Shown here piece by piece: positions 1 through 10,300 of a stretch of 64,000 nucleotides of DNA. Position 1 is the stretch's first letter. Each line of letters opens with the position of its first letter. The stretch spans positions 21,260 to 85,259 of the forward strand of contig JASAND010021278.1 of assembly GCA_030248195.1 (NCBI GenBank). Reading direction: 5' to 3'. Both the position numbers and the translations under genes were made by a program. Below the pieces are notes generated by a model that was not told where the DNA came from, searched no databases, and saw only the letters and a list, made by a program, of their open reading frames with translations. Source of the stretch: Trissonchulus latispiculum. Its lineage: Eukaryota > Nematoda > Enoplea > Enoplida > Ironidae.

Positions 1-1870
1 GCTGACAAACACATAAGACATTTGCAATCAATACAGGCAGGTAAGCTGCCAAAGAAAGCAGAAACCAGACACGGAAGTAAATACACCAACATGACAATAA
101 TAGGGTAATTTGCATAATTACTCCTTACACTACAGAACTTTTTCATTTTCCAAGCCTATTTCAGACACCAACCCCAACTATAAACGTAGCTCAAAGATTA
201 AGGAGTTTGCAAATATTTTTAGCTGAAGCAAATTGTAGGAAACTATCGGCTAATGCTTCTCATTCAGCTGTCAGTCTTTAAAATTCCATACTTTTGAGCT
301 GTTTTCGGTATATACTACAACACTACATAAACAACAATCCAACTTAGATGTTTCCCTGGCAACGCTAAACCTAGCGTTAATTATTTTTATCTTTTCCACT
401 GGTGATAGCACAGCTTCTCCGTTGTTCTTATTCATCTTCCACGCATTCACAGATTCTTATCTGAAACAAAAATAAAGAAATTAGATAAGCTGTTCATAAC
501 TTCCAATGCTTAATTTGAAATGGCAAAAATAAATGATGACGTATAAATTTACTTAAATTACCGACTTAACTTAAATTTACTCTGGAATTTGGATCGAAAC
601 AGCTTGACAGTTGTTGATCCCATCCTCAGCTTGTATTTGTATAGGCTCAAATCTCAGCTTTTCCGAAAATAATTTCATTTGTTTTCCTGTCTTTGTAACA
701 TCACGGAAATTTTGCTATAATCCCAAAGAGACATGTTATAACACATGGACCACTTGAAGAATACGCTTCAAGCAAACAAAAATAGTAAAAAACCTTTTAT
801 ACTGATCGTGGCCTAACTGAAGTGACCTGCCTGAACTGCCGCCACCAATTCACATGTACTTATTGAAACCAAGAAGGAGCACCATAATAGCTTTCTAGAA
901 ATTATGCAATACAGCTGGAATAAGTTAGGGAGCCAGATGCAGAAGTTACCACAGTTGAGCAATTGTCCAAGACCTTAGGTTATGATCTATTCTTTGCCAG
1001 GTTAAACTTTTCTGACTCCGTTTCAAATTGCAAAGTTGTAAAGAGCAGAGCTGGAGAGCTTTGTAACGTTGAACTTGCATTGCTTTTTCTAATTTGTCCC
1101 CAAAGTAGGATGTATTCTTCCTTTTGGAAAGTTCAGTTTTAATGATACCCTTTTGAGGGTAATTTGCGTGTGCCTAGCGCAGTGTCAGTTGTCAAATTTT
1201 AAGGCCACCAAACAATTTGTGTCAAAAAGTGAGCAATGAAATTGTGAAAAATCTTATGTCAAATTAGTAGTTAGCCCCATTGTTAAAAGTCCTTGAGTTT
1301 TATACTGTGCATCCACTTACATAATAATCAACAGACTTTATTACCTGTAGGACTTTGATTTTGCCACGTGTGAGTCAATTTTGAGAGGTATCGCTCTGAA
1401 AGAGTGTTAGTTTTGCAGCAAACCAAGCTTGTTTTCCTATTTTAAAGATTTAACAGAAGTTACAGTTTTCTCCAGTGCCGTGTTAGTTAAGATTAGTTTA
1501 GTTATATTTGCTTGCTATAGTTTACTATGCGCATATGCGCATGTTGTTGCGGAGCTGTCATTGGCTATGGCAATTCTTTCATAGTATCCACGCCACTTCC
1601 CTCGACAATGCGGACTTTTAGATTCAATTGAATTTTCAGATTCCAATTTTGTATCTAAAAAGTTTTTGCGAGGTTAAAGTTATTCAAACTCAATATTTCG
1701 AAAAGGTTTTTAGATAGTCAATAGTTTGGCCCACGGTGTCTCCGAAACTAAACCAAAATTGATGCATGGCTGCTCAACATATCAAAAAAGTAAAATCTTA
1801 TTTGGATTTGATTAGCAGTCCAACTAGAGTACTTACATCCAAAGAAAATAATTGCTGCTTTATGGGGGAA

Positions 1871-1950
1871 CTGATGGTTGTGGGCCGGCGGCCACCGGCC
1901 GGCGTCTAGAGCCACGAAAAATAGGGCCGGTGAGCAACACTACTGATATG
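1871..1950. mobile_element. Possible hAT-like MITE remnant, GC-rich
   Basis: A short GGCCGGCGGCC-type palindromic patch ends in GAGCAACACTA. Its reverse complement, TAGTGTTGCTC, resembles the TIR of the element at 5582-6502 (TAGTGTTG...). CTGATATG follows it and an imperfect CTGATG precedes the patch at 1871. It lies at the edge of an older element copy (1945-2229). Relationship only suggested; the left end is unclear. Confidence 0.3.
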
Positions 1951-2229
1951 TATGTCCTTAACATGTACAACAAGGTTGTAGCGTTGTATATTGCACACAG
2001 CGAAAAATTTCTCTGCCACAACCTTTTTAAAACATAACTTTTTCATTTTCCTATATTTAACACATGTTCAGGTCACCTTTCAAGGGCTCTACTTCTACAG
2101 CACGATAGAAGCAATATATATTACGCAAAATGCTCTGGTCTCGTTTTGAGGACCCGTTGGGACTACAAAATATGTGAAAATGAGCAAAATCGGAGATGGT
2201 CGCAAAATCGGCCAAAAAGCGACCCCCCC
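1945..2229 (-). mobile_element. Truncated copy of the G-rich TTAA element
   Basis: This stretch, read in reverse complement, matches the left end of the element at 42331-43943: a C-run terminus (GCGACCCCCCC) followed by TTAA at 2230-2233, then shared sequence around GACTACAAAATATGTGAAAA, the AGCACGATAGAAGCAATAT block and the ACATGTTAAGGACA block. The other end is missing, so it is a truncated copy. It lacks the nested insertion present in the 42-kb copy, so it shows the empty target site. Confidence 0.65.
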
Positions 2230-3511
2230 TTAATACGGTTTTCCGGGGAAATTCTCAGGATTCTTAACTACTATATCCGGAAAATACAAATTACAGGAAT
2301 TCTGAACAACGGTGACAAAATTAACCAGATCAAAAAGGCTATTTAACAGTGAATAGGATTTTCCAGAGAGGGATGTTCAAGTGTTTAAGATTTTAAAGTT
2401 GAACTTAAAAATTTTTGTACAATTTTGCCTTTAGCGTTATCTGTAAGCCAGGCTTCAGTAGGTAAAGTGGTTTATGTCGTAAATGGAGCTAGACTGGCTG
2501 CTGAACCTTCCTCAGTCACCTTCCAATTTATGCTTCAGTCTGCGTATGACCCAAAATATAAATGTTCAAATACATACTACATATGTCTAATCTTTTGCAT
2601 AATCATAGTACAAGATAGGTTAGTATATATAATATAGTTTATCCATGTCAGTATAATAAGTGTAGCATTTGCTCTCGAAAGATTCTGCAAGGCAAATTCC
2701 CTGAAGGCTGTCACAGTTTAAGCAGACTATTTTGACTGGAAGAATGACAGAGCCGTAATACTTTGAAAAGCCAACATTCACATTGATGTAGAAAAAATAA
2801 ATTAATGAAATAACAATATTAGCATCTACCAAACCTTACTTTAAATTCAGTGATTGATTACACCTTGCGGATTATGATTTAGGAAGGACATTAGATCCAT
2901 TAGATCTATCCATCAACATTAGACTGGGTGCGTTCAAATTTGTTGAACAAATTTACAAATTCGATGTCTAATCTCAAAAAATTGTGTCATGCCAAATCTA
3001 TTTTCTTTTAAGAAAACAACCTTTTCAACAGTATATTATTCGGCATCTGTGTTCTTAATGGAGATATTTTCCAGACACGGTCCAATTCTGTTTCTTTTCA
3101 ATGGATTCAATTTTTATTTCCTCTCCAACCAAAAATTGACCACTGTATTTCCAGACTTTCTGTAAATCATGTTTCTAAAAGCAATGTACTCTCTGAGTTT
3201 AAACGTCAATTTTCTGTGCAGTTTATTTCCGTTTCCGCAAGGCCAGTTTAAATTCATTATTCACGTAATAATAGCAGGTATTACTTATTTAGTAGCATTT
3301 AACGTCTACATTGTTCCTGAAATGTTGAATTTTTATCCTGTCCAACACATTCATTTAGGTTGTTTCTCAGTGACCACTCTGAGGGTTGATATAATATATT
3401 TTGTTTGCGAAAGGTTAGTTTGAAGAAAACGATCAGCTGATAGAAATAACTTTTAAACAAAAGCACAGTACAAGAAGTCTTTAGAGTTATTTTAGCTATA
3501 ACATTATTTAA

Positions 3512-4514
3512 GGTGGTGGTATCCTTTTGTGCAGTGCTTTTGTGGTGATTTTTTGAAACGCTATAACTTTCGCAATTTTGGGAGATGCAAAGAGCTTTAT
3601 ACATCGTTTGAAAGCTTATTATATGTACATTCACAAAAAATTACAGAACTAGCAAAATTAGCAAAAAATAGCAGAAATTTTCTGACAAGCTGACATCTAA
3701 CAGGATGAATATAGACCAAAAGTTTTTGAACATCGATTTCTCAAAACTGAAGAATCGGCCAAAAGTTCTTTTTGTGCCACGATATGAAGGACATATGGGC
3801 CGAGGGACGTTTTTTTGGATTTGGCTCAGCAGGTCTCAACGTTCGAGAAAATCGGCCAAATGCACAGTAACACGAAATTTCGCAACTTCGCATTGAGTTT
3901 TCTTGCTACTCAATATGTTTTAGCCCAAACCAAGAAAAACGTCCCTCCGCAGAAGTGCGAATTTCGTTTCTGCCGAAAATCTCCGGAATCCGTCGAGTAG
4001 TTTTTGAGAAATCGATGTTCGAAACAAAATAATCGCAGTTTTGCCAAAATGGTTTTTCGGCCAAATCTCTAGCTGAAAGCAATTCCGGCTAATAGGCATT
4101 CATAAAATGTGCATTTGGACGATGTATCGATTGAGTATAACTAAGCCAATTTTGTCCTTAACATGTGGCAGTAATTTTGAAAAAACTGATTTCCTCGAAA
4201 ATGGCCATTTTTTGACCCTCAAAATCGTTTTTTGCTTATACTGACTTAACCACTGGAGATAGCTCAAAGGTTGTAAGAGCAAAAATGTTCATTTTCGAGT
4301 CCTCTTTCCAGCCATACCAACCATTCCCGTGTCTTGTCTACCTACTGGGAGCTTAAGGCCGAAAACCAAAAGTTTCTTATCTTTTGGCCTAAGAATACGG
4401 GACTGGTCTTAAAATGTTAAAGTGCACGGAAATAGGTTATTTCGTAAGTTTTAGCCCTTTGCGTAAAGGATTAAAGCCGTAGGAATCAAAAATACCCGAA
4501 AGGAAACCAGCACC
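3512..4514. mobile_element. TTAA-flanked MITE, copy 1
   Basis: TTAA stands at both edges (3508-3511 and 4515-4518). The left terminus GGTGGTGGTATCCTTTT is matched in inverted orientation by the right terminus, whose reverse complement is GGTGCTGGTTTCCTTT. No transposase frame is present, so it is non-autonomous. TTAA target duplications are known for piggyBac and Kolobok-type transposons; which one mobilised this family is not shown. Related copies lie at 22616-23597, 38682-39695 and 56807-57550. Confidence 0.7.
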
Positions 4515-4518
4515 TTAA

Positions 4519-5573
4519 ATGCATAAAGTTAAAACAAAGAAACAAAGGGATTAAGCAAACCCCTCTAAAAATGGGCTACATACCTTCATTCAACAGCTTA
4601 TCTCTGGAGATCGAAGCAGCATTATGGGTTCAGCTGCACATTGTTAGAACACACACGACAACTTACTGCACACCCTTGACTACTGCTTCTGATGATGTAA
4701 GCCATTTTGCTGTTACTTGTTGTTAAAAGTTTGATTTAGTAACGATTAGCCAAACCGTTCAAACTGTTAATTTTTATGAGATTTTAAAATAAGCATTTCA
4801 GAAATGAAAAAATGGTTAATACATATCACCGATAGCAGCAAGTCCAGGGCTTTCCAGCAATTGTAGCTCGCCCATAAGCTGCTGAAGTTATGCACTTTTT
4901 CTTATGGGGATTTATTTGATATGATCCCAACAAAAGTCGAACAAATGCAATTCAATTTGGAACATGCGCTTTTGTACCCAATCTAAACCAATCGGATTGA
5001 GGGCTTGTTTTTGCCTTTACGAAGAAAACGATCTTTTGCTTCGAAATGCTTACTCAACTTATGGAGCTCTTAAGAAACACATGCACATATGTAGTTTTAC
5101 CTTGTAGTTTAACCTTTCGAAGTTATATACATTTTTGCTGTCAAAGATCCCTTGTAGTCTTGTCTTTGTAACTAACCATTTGAGTATGTACTTGCATGAA
5201 CTGGAATGGTAATTTTAGTATGTGGAAGACCAAATTGTGTATGTCTTAAAGTTGCAAGAATTGCACAATCTTTGCAGTGAAATTCTGCAGTCAAAATGGG
5301 CCCCTCCAATTAGCCATCTCAAAGCTTCTTAGTTTCAATCCAGTGTCCCACATTTCAGAAATCGCTATTTTCTATTTTGCTCAGCAGTCCATTATATCGT
5401 GTGGTTTACTTTGCACAAACGCAATTCCCTCACTGTAATGGAACATACTGAGAAATATTTTAGAGGAAAGAAAGTTTAACTTAAAATTCTAATAGTTTAG
5501 GTCTTGCACGATTGATTTTTCTCAAAAAAGTTTAAAATCAAACCTGGCGGCGACTATACTCTTATTTTACTAC
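4519..5573. other. Intergenic DNA, nothing recognised
   Basis: AT-rich sequence between two mobile elements. I find no domain-bearing frame, tandem array or inverted repeat in it. Confidence 0.5.
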
Positions 5574-5635
5574 GCATAAAATAGTGTTGGGATTGGCCGA
5601 AAATTTCCATGGTTGGCTTGGCTTGGCTTGGCCGG

Positions 5636-5795
5636 AGTTTGAAATTGGCCGGCCAATTGGCCGTTGGCCGTTGGCCGACCATTGGCCGTTGGCCGGCCAA
5701 CGGCCAATGGCCAACGGCCAATTGGCTGGCCGTTGGCCGTTGGCCGCTCGTTGGCCGTTGGCTGTTTCTTGGCCGCAAGCTATTGGCCGTTCTTT
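5636..5795. repeat. GGCCGTT tandem array, left
   Basis: Heptamer-like TTGGCCG/GGCCAAC units in head-to-tail and head-to-head order form the left subterminal block of the hAT-like MITE. Frames rich in Gly-Arg-Trp-Pro-Leu-Ala on both strands are by-products of the repeat, not genes. Confidence 0.9.
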
Positions 5796-6235
5796 AGCTA
5801 TTTGTCAACGTTGGCGAGTTGGAATTTACTATTTTTATTCGTCTACCATGCTTAATTAGGCGTCAACTTGATTAAACTTTATTTCAATAGTACAATTTAC
5901 AATTTACAATATTTGTAAAATAGTTTTTCCAAACATTTAGCTCCAACCCCACGATAACTCCGTTTTAATTTTGCTGGAGGACCGCAATAGAGTGATGAGA
6001 CGTTCACCGCCAGACAAATTTAAAAACTACGTTGTTAGCACACTTAAAGTTTGCATGCAATTACCAAATTTAATTGTAAAATAACGCTAATAACGATAAA
6101 AATTGGCAACACCTAAGTGAAAATCTGTAGTACTGTATCTAATCTAACGTTTATACAGCAACATGTTTACTATATTATACAGCAAAATTAAATTTTTCAA
6201 CTCAGTTAACGCAAAAGATCAGTAAATTCGAGCTT

Positions 6236-6490
6236 GGCCAGCACTCGGCCATTGTCCAGCCAACGGCCAACGGCCAACCAGTTGGCCGTTGGCCGTTGGC
6301 CGGCCCACGGCCCATGGCCGGCCATCGGCCAACGGCCAACGGCCAGCCAATTGGCCGTTGGCCATTGGCCGTTGGCCGGCCAACGGCCAATGGCCGGCCA
6401 AGCCAACTGGCCGAGATTTTCTCGGCCAACGGCCAATGGCTTGGCCGGCCAATGGCCGGCCATTGGCCAGCCATTGGCCGCACCGGCCAA
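6236..6490. repeat. GGCCGTT tandem array, right
   Basis: The right subterminal block of the same MITE, about 255 bp, made of the same GGCCGTT/GGCCAAT units with many CCGGCC junctions. It can fold extensively on itself and with the left block. Confidence 0.9.
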
Positions 6491-6640
6491 TGCACAACAC
6501 TAGCATAAAATAATTCTAAGATATAGTTGTTGGTTTCCTTCCAAGTCAAGTTTTTAATTAGCATAAAACTGCCTCGGGCTAAGACTATTATTCCTTGTTA
6601 GCTATCCACCTCCACGAGTCGACACCAAAAATTCCCTACT

Positions 6641-7127
6641 GGGCCGATTTCATCATTAGTCACAAGTTCACAAGCCACAATCGATTTCGGTTTCATGAAT
6701 GACTAGTCACAAGCCTAAAGTCAGAAGCAAAGTCCTTGCATGTGACAACTTGATTTTCCAGTTTCGGTTTCATCAAGCCACAAGTCACTGCAAACAGCTG
6801 CAAAATCCCAAAGTCAAAGTATCACTTGTGACACTCAAATTTTAATTAATAAAAATTAACATTAAATGAATTCGCTCTGAACGATGGCGACACTTTCTCG
6901 AAAGCGGAACAATTAACAAATGGAATGCAACGCCCTAAATTTTACTGAAATTTGCAACACCAAATTCTGGTATAAATTTGAAACTTTTTAAATGTTCTAA
7001 ACTGATTAGTTACGACGATTTATACAATCTTCATTCGTTAATCTAAATGTAAAGACCTGCGTTTGTCAGACTTGACTTCTGTCTATGTGGTGGCTTCTGA
7101 ACTTGTGACTAATGATGAAATCGGCCC
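6641..7127. mobile_element. Inverted-repeat element upstream of the ZP gene
   Basis: The left edge GGGCCGATTTCATCATTAGT recurs inverted at the right edge, with the match running about 38 bp (ATTTCATCATTAGTCACAAG, then AGCCAC). The 487-bp unit encodes nothing. I could not define a target-site duplication, so the class is open; the GGGCC start would suit a PIF/Harbinger-like MITE. It ends about 210 bp before the ZP gene's ATG and may lie in its promoter. Confidence 0.6.
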
Positions 7128-7340
7128 CTGGTGTACAGACCAACTGGAGTTCACGGAAATATACTTACTGAGGATTGTACGAAATGCAACAAAACTTCTG
7201 TTACTCAAAACATTCTTAATTAATATTTATTTATTATAGAACTCCATTTTACGTGAATAATTATTTGAATTTATAGAGAAATGTCCTATATTAGAATGTT
7301 GGTATTAATCTATTTACTCAAGTAATAGTGGTAATGGAAG

Positions 7341-10300
7341 ATGTCAAAAATTATCTGCTGGTTTTGCAAGGTAAGATAGTTTTACAATTAGTTGTGAACG
7401 TCTCATTCGTCAATGCAGTTTTTGCATTAAAATGATTGAGAAATTGGCAGAATAAGATAGGGTGTTAGAGTTTGTGTAATGGTATTGTGTTGTACCATGA
7501 AATTTATGTATGTAATCGTTTGCATCATTTGTAAAAGCGTGTTTTTCAAATTTTACCGTTAATGTTAAAGTTAATTTATTGTTTCAGCTTCTCATAGTTC
7601 TCATTCCAATCAGCGCTGCTCAGTTTCTTCCTCAGGATTCGCAAAATTTGGTTCTACAAAAGTCGGCCTTCTGTGACGACAGATTTATTTATTTCACCAT
7701 AACCTTTGAGCGACCCTTTCACGGAATAATCTATACGGATGGAACGTTTGGTGATCCTGCTTGTCGATATGTTGACGGCGCAACTTTTCCCAGTAATTTC
7801 TACAACGTAACTATACCGCTTGATCGCTGTCTTTCGGAGTCTGTAGCTGGAGGTAATAACGATTGACCGTGTTAACAACAATAGTGATAATGTTGTCAAT
7901 GTTAAACTATTTGGTGCTTTCAAGACCATATAATAATGCATAATAATAAATGTTTAACGTTAAAATGTTAAATGATGGTTAAACTATATTTCAGAGTTTT
8001 TTCGTATATCAACGTTTGAAGGTGTTACCAATGTTTTTCAGGTATTCGCCGAAACACAGTAATTATTCAAAAGGATCCCCGAATTTTGGAAGTTTCAGAC
8101 CACAAATTTGTGCTCTCTTGCAACCCCTTGTTGGGCAACAATTTTGGAAATGATTTCAATGGACAGTTCACCGTAACGCTTGGAGGAATTACAGTTGATA
8201 GCAGTTTTGAATCTACAGAAGTGGTCACCAGTGGCAATGTCTTTCTACCTCTAGATTATACAGTTCAGGTTCAACTGGGCCAGGGACCGTTTGGGACCCC
8301 CGTATCACGATCCCTAAAGTAGGTTTAAAGCAATGTTTTTATGCTTGTAATTGTATTTAAAACCAAGGGAACTTTAAAATCACATTTGCTTTACTGCTGC
8401 TTGCTATTAACAAACCAACAAATTTTTGTGATTTGATATTTTTGTGTACTTTCTGGGTATATGTTTTAGTACACAGAAAGCTTGCTGTTTTTCTACTTTC
8501 TGTGTATTCCTGTATTTTGTTCGCTCTATATTTTGATTTTTGATTAGAGTCTTTCATTAGTATTAATGAGTTTATATTTTAGTTTGATTTGTAACACTGA
8601 ATAGACAAGCCAACAAGTGAGATTAGTGTCAGAAATTAAAATTAGTTTTTTAAAAAACTACTTCTTTCAAATTTCAAACAGTTCTTCGTTGATCCTCTAA
8701 TTGACATATTCACTGTACCCCTGCTTTTGTCTGGGTACCGGTTGTTTCTTTGCCATAAAGGTGCTTTCGGAGGATTGACCCGTCATCGCTTGGGAAGATC
8801 TTGATGCTGGACCCGGAGTTCCACCACGGTCAGGGAAGGCATACTGGGATTTGACGTGCTGATAGGCTGGCTGCTTTGGCTGACCGGCCGACCCACCACT
8901 GGAACTTCCAGTGACACCCTGCATGGAGGAAAATCGTTCGGACTGGGGCTTTACTCCACCAGCCGCCCCGGCCGGATACCCTCCTCCGCCTCCACCACCT
9001 CCACCTGGACCGGCGATCATCACGGATCTTCCTTTGTCTGCAAAGCCATACTCGGATCTCGGGTATTTTTCAGGTCCGGGTCCGGCTGCACCTGTTCCTC
9101 GGCTTTGGCCCTGGGCTCCTTTTGATCCGGCGGGGTTTCCCGTTCCGCCTATACCAGCTGTGGCGGGTGCCCCGGATCCGATGGACTTGTATTTGTCCAC
9201 ACTTGTGCGTCGACTCGAGCGAGCGCCTGCACCAGCAGACCCAACTTGGGTGAGTTTGCTCTTCTCAATGCTGGTGCGTCTGCTGGAGCGAGCACCTGCA
9301 CCAGCAGCTGCCGTCCCGGCACTACCAGCAATCATCACCGACCTTCCCTTGTCGGCAAAACCATACTCGGACTGAGGCACCTTTTCAGCACCGGCCCCCT
9401 TCGGAGGAGCGCGACTACTGGCACCCTGCTGTTTCCCAATACTTCCTCTCCTTGTGGACCCAGCTCCCTGCTTTCCTGAAGTTGAAGCATCTGCTCGATC
9501 CGACTTTTGTGCGGCTGTTTTCTTTTCAACCTTGATCGTTTTCATGCTGCCAGAGGTGGCGTCAGACTTTCCAGGCGTAACCTTAGTTAACTTTTCGGTT
9601 GTTTTCTTTTCAAGGACTGTGGCTTTGACGTTGTCTGGTCTGGATTTATCGATGGTTTTTGATCCACCAGGTCCAAACTTTCCAACTAAGTCGGATCTGG
9701 CGTCCACTCTTTTACTTGCACCTGCTGCCGGACCAGCAACGCCAGTCTGTTGGCTTTTTGCATCTGCGATCAACTGCGATCTGCCCTTCTGATCCGCTTG
9801 ATACTGAGACGGAACGTAGTCTTTTTGAGCAGGTGTTTTTCCTTGCCTGTTATCCCACGCGATAACCGCTTCAGGTTCTTCGTCTTCGTCTTCATCGCTG
9901 AGTCTTCTTTCTTTGTTTACGGGTATCGTCTTGCAGGATGATATTTCGGTTCTAGTTTGCGTCGTGATCCCGCCGGTTACCGATTTCAGATCCCTGGTTT
10001 TGGTCGTCACTGCGCCGGTCACAGACCTTGCTTCCGATACTCCTTTTGTTGCTGTTTGAGTACGGCTAACTTCCGCCAATGCGGTCCCCTTTTCGGAAAG
10101 CAATGGGGCAGTAACGCCTCTAGCCGAGGGCTCAATCCCGCCGGTTTCTTGCTCTTCGGGTGGTTTCATCGGAAGTGCCGTTTCTTGCACATCTTCTTCC
10201 AATTGGAAGTCCTTGTCCACTATGGTCACATCCGCCGGCTTTCCAGTCACCATATCCTGATGTTGGACAAAGTAGGTGACTTCTTCCATCGGTTTGTCAG

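Larger units (their letters stand above)
1..3511. other. Gene-free AT-rich stretch
   Basis: I see no coding exon that I can support here. The open frames are short, lack recognisable domains and are not joined by plausible splice sites. The only structured material is a truncated mobile-element copy at about 1945-2229 and a GC-rich palindromic patch at about 1877-1942, both listed separately. Confidence 0.5.
5582..6502. mobile_element. hAT-like MITE with GGCCGTT arrays
   Basis: A 921-bp element bounded by a perfect 8-bp direct repeat GCATAAAA (5574-5581 and 6503-6510). The left terminus TAGTGTTGGGATTGGCCG and the right terminus (reverse complement TAGTGTTGTGCATTGGCCGG) form inverted repeats. 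An 8-bp duplication with a TIR fitting the YARNG start is the hAT signature. Two dense arrays of the GGCCGTT/GGCCAAC unit, in both orientations, occupy the subterminal regions, and about 430 bp of AT-rich sequence lies between. No transposase is encoded, so it depends on an enzyme elsewhere. Confidence 0.85.

Noticed and set aside
430..470. Possible minus-strand terminal exon (TTTCAG then a short frame with two cysteines and TAA)
   Set aside because: Only about eleven codons, with no upstream exon or domain that I could link to it.
2620..2832. Cys-containing 70-codon minus-strand frame
   Set aside because: No usable acceptor, no homology that I recognise and no neighbouring exons.
5584..6564. 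Several overlapping frames rich in Trp, Pro, Arg and Ala on both strands
   Set aside because: They are translations of the GGCCGTT arrays and exist in nearly all frames; there is no domain and no start or splice support.
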